NCBI RefSeq assembly: GCF_030345705.1
Contig: NZ_JAUASW010000003.1
Coordinates: forward strand, 1-64,000
Source: Pelomonas sp. SE-A7
GTDB taxonomy: Bacteria > Pseudomonadota > Gammaproteobacteria > Burkholderiales > Burkholderiaceae_C
Length of the DNA: 64,000 bases
Reading direction: 5' to 3'
Positions 16,080-24,191 of the stretch are shown piece after piece. The notes under the pieces were generated by a model. It was not told the origin of the DNA and ran no database searches. It worked only from the letters and a program-made list of their open reading frames with translations. Both the position numbers and the translations under genes were made by a program. Numbering within the stretch: the stretch's first letter is position 1; every line of letters starts with the position of its first letter.

Positions 16080-17477
16080 ATGCGCTCCACCCTGATCCGA
16101 CACCTGACCCCACTGGCGACGGCGCTGCTGCTGGCCGGCTGCGCTGTCACCCGCGTCGAACCGCCTCAAGCGGTCCAGGCCCCGGCCCAGTTCAAGGAAG
16201 GCGGCCAATGGCAGCGCGCCGCCGCCACCCAGGCCGCGCCCGATGCCTGGTGGACCCTGTTCCAGGATCCGCAGCTCGACGAGCTGCAAAAGCGTCTGCT
16301 GATTGGCAACGAGAACCTCAAGGCCTCGGCCGCCCAGGTGGCCAGCGCCCGAGCCTCGCTGGAAGCCAGCCGCACGGTGATCTTCCCGACGCTGTCCGCC
16401 GGACTTTCCGGCACGCGCAGCGACAGCGCCGGCAGCAACACCAGCCCTTCCAACAGCGCCTCGCTGTCGTTGAACGCCAGCTGGGAGGTCGACCTCTGGG
16501 GCCGGCTCAGCCAGGCCACCAGCGGCGCCCAGTCGGGCTACCAGGCCAGCACGAACGACCTGGCGGCAGCGCGGCTGTCGGCCCAGAGCCTGCTGACCCA
16601 GAGCTATTTCTCGCTGCGCACGGCCGAGGCGCAGCAGGCCCTGCTGGAGCGCAGCGTGGCGGCCTACCAGCGCTCGCTGGAGCTGACCCAGACCCGCTAT
16701 GCCGGCGGCGTGGCCTCGCGCAGCGACGTGCTGCAGGCCGAGACCCAGCTGCGCAATGCGCAGTCGCAGGCGCTGGAATCCGCCACGCAGCGTGCCCAGC
16801 TGGAGCACGCCATCGCCGTGCTGCTGGGCCAGCCACCAGCGGCGCTGAACCTGGCGCGCAGCGCCCAGTTGCCGACCGTACCGGCGGTGCCCGAGCTGCT
16901 GCCCTCAACGCTCTTGCAGCGCCGGCCCGACATTGCCGCAGCCCAGTCGCGCGTGGCCGCGGCCTATGCCCAGATCGGCGTGGCCGATGCGGCCTTCTTC
17001 CCCTCGCTGACGCTGTCGGCCGGTGCCGGCTACCGCAGCTCCACGCTGTCCAATCTGGTCAGCGCGCCCAATCTGTTCTGGTCGCTGGGCCCTTCGCTCG
17101 CGGCTTCACTCTTTGACGGTGGCCAGCGCAAGCTTGCAGCCACGCAGGCCCGCAACACGGCCGAGATCCAGTCGGCCAACTATCGCCAGCTGGTGCTGAC
17201 CGCCCTGCAGGAGGTCGAGGACAACCTGGTGCTGGCCGACCATCTGCAGCAGCAGACCGCCCTGCAGCAGCAGGCGCTGCTGGCGGCCCAGCGCAACCTG
17301 GAGATCGTCACCGAGCAATACCGTGCCGGCACGGTCAGCTTCCTCAACGTGGTGACCGCCCAGACCGCCGCGCTGAACAGCGAGCAGACCCTGCTCAGCT
17401 CGCGCAACCGCCAGCTGGCCGCGGTCAACCTGCTGCTGAAGAACATCGCCGGCCGCTGGGAGCCGGCGCGGCTCTGA
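16080..17477 (+). CDS. NodT-family outer-membrane efflux channel lipoprotein
   Basis: The 465-residue protein is a TolC/OprM-like channel that completes the tripartite pump. A lipoprotein signal ends LLLAGCAVT, so Cys21 is the likely lipid anchor. Two TolC-repeat halves follow, with the family segments DAWWTLFQDPQLDELQ near residue 55, NASWEVDLWGRLS, TRYAGGVASRSDVLQAETQL and, in the second half, QYRAGTVSFLNVVTAQTA. It is last of the four-gene operon, 3 nt after mdtC. The presence of a dedicated channel makes the operon self-sufficient, unlike E. coli mdtABC, which relies on TolC. Confidence 0.93.
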   Translation: MRSTLIRHLTPLATALLLAGCAVTRVEPPQAVQAPAQFKEGGQWQRAAATQAAPDAWWTLFQDPQLDELQKRLLIGNENLKASAAQVASARASLEASRTVIFPTLSAGLSGTRSDSAGSNTSPSNSASLSLNASWEVDLWGRLSQATSGAQSGYQASTNDLAAARLSAQSLLTQSYFSLRTAEAQQALLERSVAAYQRSLELTQTRYAGGVASRSDVLQAETQLRNAQSQALESATQRAQLEHAIAVLLGQPPAALNLARSAQLPTVPAVPELLPSTLLQRRPDIAAAQSRVAAAYAQIGVADAAFFPSLTLSAGAGYRSSTLSNLVSAPNLFWSLGPSLAASLFDGGQRKLAATQARNTAEIQSANYRQLVLTALQEVEDNLVLADHLQQQTALQQQALLAAQRNLEIVTEQYRAGTVSFLNVVTAQTAALNSEQTLLSSRNRQLAAVNLLLKNIAGRWEPARL

Positions 17478-17541
17478 AGACGTTATGGCCGGTCCACGAG
17501 TTCTCATGGTCGGCCGGGCCCGCATGAACCACACTGTCCGG

Positions 17542-18540
17542 ATGCGATTCAAGACCCTCTCCGTGCTCGCGACGGCCGCCTTGCTGGCCGCCTGCGCCCA
17601 CCAGCCGGTGCCGCCGGTCGCCCCGCGTGTGCAGCCGACCACGGCCCAGCTCGAGGCCGCACGCCGTGTCGCCCTGCCGGTCGAGCAGCTGACCGACCTG
17701 CTGAACAAACCGCTGTACCAGATGCAGCCGGCCGAGCTGGGCCGTTACCTGGCCTGGCAACAGCTGGAGCAGCCCGACTTCCGCCACCGCGTCGCGGCCC
17801 TCGCCCGCAAGAACATAGGCCAGCCCTACGAGCTCTACCTGCTCGGCGAGTTCCCCTACGAGAGCTACGACGCCCAGCCTCTGTTCAACCTCGCCAAGAG
17901 CGACTGCGTGGTGTTCGCCGAGCATGTCTACGCGATGGCGCTGAGCGCCTCGTGGGAGGAGTTCTTCTGGATGCTGCAGCGCATCCGCTACCGCGACGGC
18001 GTGATCGGGGTCGCCACGCGCAACCACTACACCGAGGCCGACTGGAACCCGGCCAACAGCTGGCTGGTCAAGGACATCACCGGCGAGCTCGGCGCCCAGA
18101 CCCAGGCCTACCGCCAGCGCATAGACCGCAAGGCCTTCCTGCAGAAGCAGTTCAAGATCACGCGCGAGATCCCGGTCCAGCAGTTCGACGATGTCTTCGT
18201 GCCCAAGCAAAACGTGGCGGCCGTCGAGTCGCAGCTGCAGGAGGGCGACTTCGTCAACGTGATCTCGGGCCGCGACGGCGGCTACTGGGCCTCGCACGTG
18301 GGCCTGATCGTCATAGGCGCCGATGGCCAGCGCCACCTCCTGCACTCGGCCGAGCCGCAGGTGCGCGAAGAGACGCTGCAGGGCTTCGTGGCCCGCATGG
18401 CCGAGCGCGATGCACGCAATGCCGGCCAGAACAAGGTGCAGTTCGCCGGCTTCAAGTTCCTGCGCCTGAACGACAACCCGCAGGTGCCGGCCATGGCACC
18501 GCAGCCGCGTCCGGCGCGGCCGGCGGTGCTGGGCGGCTGA
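17542..18540 (+). CDS. DUF1460 (amidase-like) lipoprotein
   Basis: The product is 332 residues from the ATG at 17542, chosen because it gives a textbook lipoprotein signal (MRFKTLSVLATAALLAAC, Cys18); the ATG at 17524 would add six residues. The body matches DUF1460, a papain-like fold related to N-acetylmuramoyl-L-alanine amidases: SDCVVFAEHVYAMA carries the likely nucleophile Cys, followed by the WASHVGLI strand with a catalytic His. A role in cell-wall peptide handling is inferred from the fold. The C-terminus is Pro-rich. It starts 64 nt after the efflux channel gene on the same strand and may be read through from it. Confidence 0.75.
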   Translation: MRFKTLSVLATAALLAACAHQPVPPVAPRVQPTTAQLEAARRVALPVEQLTDLLNKPLYQMQPAELGRYLAWQQLEQPDFRHRVAALARKNIGQPYELYLLGEFPYESYDAQPLFNLAKSDCVVFAEHVYAMALSASWEEFFWMLQRIRYRDGVIGVATRNHYTEADWNPANSWLVKDITGELGAQTQAYRQRIDRKAFLQKQFKITREIPVQQFDDVFVPKQNVAAVESQLQEGDFVNVISGRDGGYWASHVGLIVIGADGQRHLLHSAEPQVREETLQGFVARMAERDARNAGQNKVQFAGFKFLRLNDNPQVPAMAPQPRPARPAVLGG

Positions 18541-18547
18541 GCCCTTC

Positions 18548-18961
18548 TCAATCCTTGGGCGCCATCGCCGCCGGGTCCATCCAGCAGGCGGCCCACATAT
18601 GGCCGTCCGGGTCGGCGAAGTCGCGGGTGAACATGAAGCCGTGGTCCTCCGGCGGGTTCACGTCGGCCTTGCCGCCATGCGCAGCAGCGGCTTCGTTGAT
18701 GGCGTCGACCGCCGCGCGGCTTTCAATCGACAGCGTCAGCATGTGACCGGCCGAACCCGGAGCCGGGAACGGCCGCTGGGTGAAGCTGCGCCACTTGGCA
18801 TGGCTGACCAGCATCACGTAGATCGCCTCGCTCCACACCATGCAGGCACCGCTGTCGTCGCTGAAAGCCGGGTTCCTGGTGAGGCCTATGCCCTCGTAGA
18901 ACTTGAGGGCCGCCTGCAGGTCGGCAACGGGCAGGCTGATGAAGAGCATCTTGTTGGTCAT
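18548..18961 (-). CDS. VOC-family (glyoxalase/bleomycin-resistance-like) protein
   Basis: The 137-residue protein has the paired beta-alpha-beta-beta-beta modules of the vicinal-oxygen-chelate fold: LFISLPVADLQAALKFYEGI at the N-terminus, then GHMLTLSIESRAAVDAINEA and RDFADPDGHMWAACWMDP. The PDGH segment ending the second module is typical of this group. The enzymatic activity cannot be told from sequence, since the fold serves lyases, dioxygenases and binding proteins. It has no signal peptide. It converges with the DUF1460 gene, 7 nt away, and stands alone. Confidence 0.82.
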   Translation of the reverse strand: MTNKMLFISLPVADLQAALKFYEGIGLTRNPAFSDDSGACMVWSEAIYVMLVSHAKWRSFTQRPFPAPGSAGHMLTLSIESRAAVDAINEAAAAHGGKADVNPPEDHGFMFTRDFADPDGHMWAACWMDPAAMAPKD

Positions 18962-19082
18962 GGGGCTGTCCTCTGGCGGGTCGGGTGACGGGAGTCTCCG
19001 CGACCGCAGAGACTTCATCAACACGACGAGCGAGTAAGCCCGGAATCGACAAGCGCCTCGATCGAGGCGCCTGGATTTCTTG

Positions 19083-20069
19083 TCAGCCGGCAGCCAGCAC
19101 GTCGTGGGCCTGCTGGTCGGCGTGATAGCTGGACCGCACCATGGCGCCGACGGCGGCATGCGAGAAGCCCATCTTGTAGGCCTCCTGCTCGAACATCTTG
19201 AAGGTGTCCGGGTGCACATAGCGGCGCACCGGCAGGTGGTGGCCCGAAGGCGCCAGGTACTGGCCAATGGTCAGCATGTCGATGTTGTGCTCGCGCATGT
19301 CGCGCATGACCTGGAGGATTTCCTCGTCGGTCTCGCCCAGGCCCACCATGATGCCGCTCTTGGTCGGCACGCCGGGCACTTCTTCCTTGAAGCGCTTGAG
19401 CAGGTTGAGGCTGAACTGGTAGTCCGAACCCGGGCGTGCTTCCTTGTAGAGGCGCGGCGCGGTCTCGAGGTTGTGGTTCATCACGTCGGGCGGCGCGGCC
19501 TTGAGGATGTCTAGGGCGCGGTCCATGCGGCCGCGGAAATCGGGCACCAGCACCTCGATCTGCGTCGTCGGGCTCAGCTCGCGCACCTGGCGTATGCATT
19601 CGGCAAAGTGGCCGGCACCGCCGTCGCGCAGGTCATCGCGGTCCACGCTGGTGATGACCACGTACTTGAGCTTCAGCGCCGCAATGGTCTTGGCCAGGTT
19701 GAGCGGCTCATCGACGTCCAGCGGATCGGGGCGGCCATGGCCCACGTCGCAGAAGGGGCAGCGACGGGTGCACTTGTCACCCATGATCATGAAGGTGGCC
19801 GTGCCCTTGCCGAAGCATTCGCCGATGTTGGGGCAGGAGGCTTCCTCGCAGACCGTGTGCAGCTTGTGCTCGCGCAGGATCTGCTTGATCTCGTAGAAGC
19901 GGGTGCTTGGCGAACCGGCCTTGACGCGTATCCAGTCGGGCTTCTTCAGCACCTCGGCCGGCACGATCTTGATCGGGATGCGGGCGGTCTTGGCCTGGCT
20001 TTTCTGCTTGGCCGTCGCGTCGTAGTCGGCTGCGCTCTTGGCTTCGTGGGTGATGTTTTCTGTGGCCAT
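19083..20069 (-). CDS. lipA: Lipoyl synthase
   Basis: LipA is a radical-SAM enzyme that inserts two sulfurs into protein-bound octanoyl chains to make lipoyl groups. The 328-residue product has the N-terminal auxiliary cluster motif CEEASCPNIGEC, the radical-SAM CxxxCxxC motif in KCTRRCPFCDVGHG, and the C-terminal VRSSYHADQ with the last auxiliary-cluster Ser. The ATG at 20069 follows the lipB stop by 2 nt (lipB ends at 20072), so the pair is cotranscribed. LipB supplies its octanoyl substrate. It is the last gene of the leftward run that begins at hemJ. Confidence 0.97.
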   Translation of the reverse strand: MATENITHEAKSAADYDATAKQKSQAKTARIPIKIVPAEVLKKPDWIRVKAGSPSTRFYEIKQILREHKLHTVCEEASCPNIGECFGKGTATFMIMGDKCTRRCPFCDVGHGRPDPLDVDEPLNLAKTIAALKLKYVVITSVDRDDLRDGGAGHFAECIRQVRELSPTTQIEVLVPDFRGRMDRALDILKAAPPDVMNHNLETAPRLYKEARPGSDYQFSLNLLKRFKEEVPGVPTKSGIMVGLGETDEEILQVMRDMREHNIDMLTIGQYLAPSGHHLPVRRYVHPDTFKMFEQEAYKMGFSHAAVGAMVRSSYHADQQAHDVLAAG

Positions 20070-20071
20070 GG

Positions 20072-20740
20072 TCAGGGTGTCAGTTGCGCGCTGAGGCGCT
20101 CGCCGAAGATCTCGGCCACCGTGGCCCAGTCCGTCCGTCGGCCCAATTTTACGAGGTCCACCGTTTCCAGCCCTGCGTAGCCGCAAGGGTTGATGCCCAG
20201 GTAGGGCTCCAGATCCATGGCCACGTTCAAGGCCACGCCGTGGTAGGTGCAGTGCCGGCTGACCTTGATGCCCAGGGCCGCGACCTTGCCCAGGCCCTTG
20301 AACGGTTCGCCCGGATCGGTCGGCCCGGTCAGGGCCGCATGGGCGCCCGGGTCATCGAGCCGGACATAGATGCCGGGCGCACCGGCCACGCGATGGCCGG
20401 TGACGCCGAACCGGTCCAGCGTCTGGATCACCGCGGTTTCCATCCGGAACACGTATTCCTTGACGTAGATGCCCAGGCGCTTCAGGTCCACCAGCGGATA
20501 GGCCACGACCTGGCCGGGCCCGTGGTAGGTGACCTGGCCGCCGCGGTTGGTCTGCACCACCGGGATGCCGGCCAGGTTCAGCAGATGCTCGGGCTTGCCG
20601 GCCAGGCCCTGGGTGTAGGTGGGCGGATGCTCGCAGAGCCAAAGCTCGTCCGGTGTGTCCGGTCCACGCTGCTCGGTGAACTGGCGCATCGCCGCCTCGG
20701 TGGGCGCGTAGTCCACCCGGCCCAGAACCTTGACCAGCAT
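20072..20740 (-). CDS. lipB: Octanoyl-(ACP):protein N-octanoyltransferase
   Basis: LipB moves octanoate from acyl carrier protein to the lipoyl domains of dehydrogenase complexes, giving the substrate of LipA. The 222-residue product has the family motif NRGGQVTYHGPGQVVAYP, the catalytic Lys in GKVAALGIKVSRH and the active-site Cys in LGINPCGYAG. The ATG at 20740 gives normal length and begins 2 nt after the ybeD stop; longer upstream reading is a shadow. lipA follows directly. The linkage ybeD-lipB-lipA is conserved in many proteobacteria. Confidence 0.97.
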   Translation of the reverse strand: MLVKVLGRVDYAPTEAAMRQFTEQRGPDTPDELWLCEHPPTYTQGLAGKPEHLLNLAGIPVVQTNRGGQVTYHGPGQVVAYPLVDLKRLGIYVKEYVFRMETAVIQTLDRFGVTGHRVAGAPGIYVRLDDPGAHAALTGPTDPGEPFKGLGKVAALGIKVSRHCTYHGVALNVAMDLEPYLGINPCGYAGLETVDLVKLGRRTDWATVAEIFGERLSAQLTP

Positions 20741-20742
20741 GC

Positions 20743-21027
20743 TCAGAGCACGACCTTGACCATCGGATGCGTGGTCAGCGTGCGGTAGAGCTCGTCCAAC
20801 TGCTCGCGGCTGGTGGCCGTGACCGTGATGGTCAGGCCCAGGTAGTTGCCGCCCTTGCTGGGGCGCTGCTCGATCGTGGTGGCGTCGAAGGCCGGATCGA
20901 ACTGCCGCGCCACGATGACGATGGCCTCGACGAAGCCCTCGACATGGGCGCCCATCACCTTGATCGGGAACTGCGAGGGATATTCGATCAGCGACTGCTC
21001 GGGGGGAATGTAGGAATTGTTCATCAT
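20743..21027 (-). CDS. ybeD: YbeD/DUF493 family small protein
   Basis: The 94-residue protein belongs to DUF493, a small ferredoxin-like alpha/beta fold with no settled function, nearly always found next to lipB. The recognisable parts are IEYPSQFPIKVMG, the central FDATTIEQRPSKGGNYLGLTITV region (cited in part) and the C-terminal HPMVKVVL. A regulatory role, by analogy with ACT-like folds, has been suggested but is not shown by the sequence. It begins 2 nt after the transaminase stop and ends 2 nt before the lipB start, so it is part of the same operon. Confidence 0.9.
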   Translation of the reverse strand: MMNNSYIPPEQSLIEYPSQFPIKVMGAHVEGFVEAIVIVARQFDPAFDATTIEQRPSKGGNYLGLTITVTATSREQLDELYRTLTTHPMVKVVL

Positions 21028-21029
21028 GC

Positions 21030-21905
21030 TCAGATACTTTGGGTCGCCTTGGCGTTTTGGTAGGCCTCGTACAGCCGACCATAGACCGGACCCGGCTTGC
21101 CGCGCATCGCGCCATGGCCGACCGGCTCATGGTCGAGCGTGGTCACGGCCAGCACTTCCTTGGTGGCCGAGCTGAGCAGGATCTCGTCGGCGGCGAACAC
21201 CTCGGACTCGGCGATGGGCCGCAGGTTGTAGCCTATGCCGGCCTCTTCGCAGAGCTCCTTCAGCAGCTCGACGCGAATGCCCTCCAGCACCTGCTCGCTG
21301 CGCGGCACGCCCAGCAGGGCGCCTTCCTTGACGATCCAGACATTGGAGGCCGAGGCTTCGGTCAGATGGCCGTCGCGGAACATGATGGTCTCGACCGCGC
21401 CCTGGTCGGCCGAGATCTGGCGGGCCAGTACATTGCCCAGCAGCGAGGTGCTCTTGATGTCGCCGCGCTCCCAGCGGAAGTCGCGCGCCGAGACCACGGC
21501 CACGCCCTGATGGCGCAGCTCGGCCGGCACCGGCCGCGAGGGACCGCTGTACGAGAACACGGTGGGCCTGAGGTCAAGGGGCATCACATGGTCGCGCGGC
21601 GCCACGCCACGGGTCACCTGCAGATACCACCACTGCTCGGCCACGCCGACGCGGGCCACCAGCTCGCGTCCCACGGCCAGCCAGTCGGCGCGACTCAGCG
21701 GGTTCTCGATCCGCAGCTTGGCCAGGCTGCGGTCGAAGCGCTCCATGTGCTCGTCGAAGCGGAACAAACGGCCGCCGTAGGCCGGGATCATCTCGTAGGC
21801 GCCGTCGCCGAAGATGAAGCCGCGGTCCATGGGCGAGATGCGCGCCTGGGCGAGCAGCATGAACTCGCCGTTCAGATAGCAGGGCAGGTCGGGCAGCGCA
21901 CTCAT
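21030..21905 (-). CDS. D-amino-acid transaminase (class IV aminotransferase)
   Basis: This PLP enzyme would interconvert D-alanine and D-glutamate with their keto acids, a source of cell-wall D-amino acids. The 291-residue product starts at the ATG at 21905; AGGAG lies 8 nt upstream, which rules against the TTG two codons earlier. Fold type IV features are DRGFIFGDGAYE near the N-terminus, the PLP-binding Lys in GDIKSTSLLGNV, and LTEASASNVWIV. Branched-chain transaminases share the fold, but adjacency to a D,D-carboxypeptidase gene (48 nt upstream) and the linkage to ybeD-lipB favour the D-amino-acid type. Confidence 0.85.
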   Translation of the reverse strand: MSALPDLPCYLNGEFMLLAQARISPMDRGFIFGDGAYEMIPAYGGRLFRFDEHMERFDRSLAKLRIENPLSRADWLAVGRELVARVGVAEQWWYLQVTRGVAPRDHVMPLDLRPTVFSYSGPSRPVPAELRHQGVAVVSARDFRWERGDIKSTSLLGNVLARQISADQGAVETIMFRDGHLTEASASNVWIVKEGALLGVPRSEQVLEGIRVELLKELCEEAGIGYNLRPIAESEVFAADEILLSSATKEVLAVTTLDHEPVGHGAMRGKPGPVYGRLYEAYQNAKATQSI

Positions 21906-21953
21906 GGGCAAGACTCCTCGTGAGGCCGGTGGTGCCAGCTTACGGCCAGAAGC

Positions 21954-23102
21954 TCACTTGATCCAGAGGCGTATCGCATCCCAGGCCCGGCCGAAGATGC
22001 CGGCCAGCGGCACTTGCTCCTGCACCACCAGCGGAACCTCGGCCACGGCCACGCCGGAAGCGGTGGTCACCTTGAGCACGCCGACCTTCTGGCCCTTGGC
22101 CAGCGGGGCGATCAGCGGATCGGTGCGTTCGACCTGCGTCTTCAGATTGGCGCCTTCGCCACGCGGCACGGCCACATAGACCGCCTGGGCGGCGCCCAGT
22201 TTGGCCTCGGCCGAGGTGCCCTTCCAGACCTGCGCCTTGGCGATGGCCGCGTCCTTGTCGAACAGGCGCACCGCGTCGAAGGCCGAGTAGCCCCAGTTCA
22301 GCAGCTTCTGGCTCTCGGTGGCGCGGGCTTCCTTGGAGGCCGTGCCCATGACCACGCTGAGCAGGCGGCGCTTGCCGTTCGGGAATTCGCGCTGGGCGCT
22401 GGCGATCAGGCAGTAGCCGGCGTCCTTGGTGTAGCCGGTCTTCATGCCGTCCACGCTGGGGTCGCGGCCCAGCAGCAGGTTGCGGTTGCCCTGCTTGATC
22501 TTGTTGTAGGTGTACTCGCGGACCGAGTAGTAGGGGTAGTAGTCGGGGAAGTCGCGGATCAGGTTGGCCGCGATGGTGGCCATGTCGCGGGCGCTGCTCT
22601 TGTGGCCCGGTTCGGTCATGCCGGTCACGTTGCGGAAGCTGGTGTTCTTCAGGCCCCAGGCCTGGGCCTGCTTGTTCATCATGGCGACGAACTGCTCCAC
22701 CGTGCCGCCCACGCCTTCGGCCAGGGCCACCGAGGCGTCGTTGCCGCTCTGCACGATCATGCCGCGCAGCAGCTCGTCGACCTTGGGCGTCATCGTGGTG
22801 TCGATGAACATCAGCGAAGCGTCTTCCTTGCGCTCGTCCCAGGCGCGCTTGGACACGTTCAGCGTCTGGTCCAGCGTCAGACGCTTTTCCTTCAGCGCGT
22901 TGAACACCAGGTAGGCGGTCATCAGCTTGGTCAGCGAGGCCGGGTCGTTGGGCTGGTCGGCCTCACGCTCGGCCAGCACCTTGTTGGCCGTCATGTCCAG
23001 CAGCAGATAGCCCTTGGCCGCGATCTCGGGCGGCTGCGGGGCCTGGGCGTGGGCGGCGAAGGCGCTGGCGGCAGCCAGCAGGAAGGCAAGGAATCGCTTC
23101 AT
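21954..23102 (-). CDS. dacA: D-alanyl-D-alanine carboxypeptidase (PBP5/6 family)
   Basis: This periplasmic enzyme trims the terminal D-Ala from peptidoglycan stem peptides. The 382-residue product has a cleavable signal (residues 1-20, ending AHA/QA) and the three penicillin-binding motifs: SLTK (Ser56), SGN in VQSGNDASVALAEG and KTG in DGMKTGYTKDAG. The PBP5-type C-terminal beta domain follows and the protein ends in an amphipathic helix, AGIFGRAWDAIRLWIK, which anchors such enzymes to the outer face of the inner membrane. It begins 11 nt after the upstream hydrolase stop and is followed by the D-amino-acid transaminase gene. Confidence 0.95.
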   Translation of the reverse strand: MKRFLAFLLAAASAFAAHAQAPQPPEIAAKGYLLLDMTANKVLAEREADQPNDPASLTKLMTAYLVFNALKEKRLTLDQTLNVSKRAWDERKEDASLMFIDTTMTPKVDELLRGMIVQSGNDASVALAEGVGGTVEQFVAMMNKQAQAWGLKNTSFRNVTGMTEPGHKSSARDMATIAANLIRDFPDYYPYYSVREYTYNKIKQGNRNLLLGRDPSVDGMKTGYTKDAGYCLIASAQREFPNGKRRLLSVVMGTASKEARATESQKLLNWGYSAFDAVRLFDKDAAIAKAQVWKGTSAEAKLGAAQAVYVAVPRGEGANLKTQVERTDPLIAPLAKGQKVGVLKVTTASGVAVAEVPLVVQEQVPLAGIFGRAWDAIRLWIK

Positions 23103-23113
23103 CGGGAGGAACT

Positions 23114-23746
23114 TCAGGACAGGGAAACAAGCGTGCCGGGCGCATGCCAGCCACGCAGGATGATGTGCTTGAGCAGCGGCAGCTGCCCGTGGAAGAAATG
23201 ACCCACGCCGGGCACCACGGTCACCGGCAGGGCCTGCGGCCGGGCCCAGTCCAGCACGCTGGAAAGCGGCACCACGTCGTCGGTCTCGCCGTGTATCACC
23301 AGGCTGTCGGCCGGCACCGTGGTCATGTCGAAACGGCTGGCGGCCGGACCCACCAGGCACAGGCGCTCGGCCTTCTGCTCCAGCCGCTGGGCGGCATGCG
23401 AGGCCACGTAGCCGCCGAAGGAGAAGCCGCCCAGGGCCAGCGGCAAGGCTGCGTCGCGTTCAGAGGCGATCACGGCCAGCGCGTCGTCCACCTCGCCGCG
23501 GCCCTCGTCCCACTGGCCTTCGGACTTGCCTATGCCGCGGAAGTTGAAGCGCACGGCGCGGTAGCCCATCTGCACGAAGGCCCGGGCCAGGGTCTGCACG
23601 ACCTTGTTGTCCAGCGTGCCGCCCTGGGTCGGGTTGGGATGGCAGAGCACGGCCACGCCGCGCAGCTCGGCCGCGGGCTGGTCGATGGCGATCTCGATGG
23701 CGCCGGCCGGGCCGGCGATCAGGCGCTTCTCGGTCTGGGAGTTCAT
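23114..23746 (-). CDS. Alpha/beta hydrolase (dienelactone-hydrolase-like)
   Basis: The 210-residue protein has the short alpha/beta-hydrolase layout of a common proteobacterial family: LCHPNPTQGGTLDNKVVQ at the oxyanion hole, FNFRGIGKSEG, the nucleophile elbow GGFSFGGYVA, an acidic residue in HGETDDVVP and the catalytic His in GVGHFFHG. It lacks a signal peptide, so it is probably cytoplasmic. Its natural substrate is unknown. It is transcribed with dacA (11 nt apart) and is separated from the upstream ferredoxin gene by an 81-nt gap filled by an extragenic repeat. Confidence 0.85.
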   Translation of the reverse strand: MNSQTEKRLIAGPAGAIEIAIDQPAAELRGVAVLCHPNPTQGGTLDNKVVQTLARAFVQMGYRAVRFNFRGIGKSEGQWDEGRGEVDDALAVIASERDAALPLALGGFSFGGYVASHAAQRLEQKAERLCLVGPAASRFDMTTVPADSLVIHGETDDVVPLSSVLDWARPQALPVTVVPGVGHFFHGQLPLLKHIILRGWHAPGTLVSLS

Positions 23747-23756
23747 TTAGCGTCCG

Positions 23757-23824
23757 CCCGGCCGCCCGTAGGACGCTGAGCGCCCCCTCGGGGGGCAGAG
23801 AACGAAGTGAGCGTGGGGGCCAAC
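23757..23824. repeat. Burkholderiales-type GC-rich extragenic repeat
   Basis: The gap between the hydrolase (start 23746) and the ferredoxin gene (stop 23828) holds a GC-rich element with GCCCCC (23782-23787) and GGGGGC (23791-23796) forming a tight hairpin, and a second GTGGGGGCC block at 23813-23821 that can pair with the first arm instead. From memory, near-identical elements occur many times in related Burkholderiales genomes. Its role is unknown; it could act as a processing or termination site in the leftward operon. Confidence 0.6.
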
Positions 23825-23827
23825 ATT

Positions 23828-24163
23828 TCAGCGGCCGATGTTGTCCGGCAGCAGCAGGCGCTCGACCACCTTGCCGTGCTTCAGGTGCTGCTCGACGATC
23901 TCGTCGATGTCGGTCTTGTCCACGAAGCTGTACCAGACCGCCTCGGGATAGACCACCGCCACCGGGCCGCCGGCACAGCGGTCCAGGCAGCCGGCCTTGT
24001 TGACGCGCACGCCGCCCTTGCCGGCCAGGCCCAGGGCCTTGACCTTGGACTTGCAGTGGTCGAAGGCCTCCTGCGCCCCATGCTGGGCGCAGGCGTTTTC
24101 GCCGTTGTCCCGCTGGTTCAGGCAGAAAAAAACGTGGTGCTGGTAGTAGGACGGCTCGCTCAT
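23828..24163 (-). CDS. Thioredoxin-like (2Fe-2S) ferredoxin
   Basis: The 111-residue protein resembles the thioredoxin-fold 2Fe-2S ferredoxins related to NuoE. Its likely cluster ligands are the Cys residues in VFFCLNQ, GENACAQHG and VNKAGCLDRC, followed by AGGPVAVVYPEAVWYSFVD, as in stand-alone (2Fe-2S) ferredoxin-like proteins. The electron partner is not evident from the neighbours. TACAAT (24172-24177, minus strand) lies 8 nt before the ATG with the spacer CGCGGCCC and no Shine-Dalgarno, so it may start its own leaderless transcript within the leftward gene run. Confidence 0.85.
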   Translation of the reverse strand: MSEPSYYQHHVFFCLNQRDNGENACAQHGAQEAFDHCKSKVKALGLAGKGGVRVNKAGCLDRCAGGPVAVVYPEAVWYSFVDKTDIDEIVEQHLKHGKVVERLLLPDNIGR

Positions 24164-24191
24164 GGGCCGCGATTGTAGGCAGCCGGTGTTT

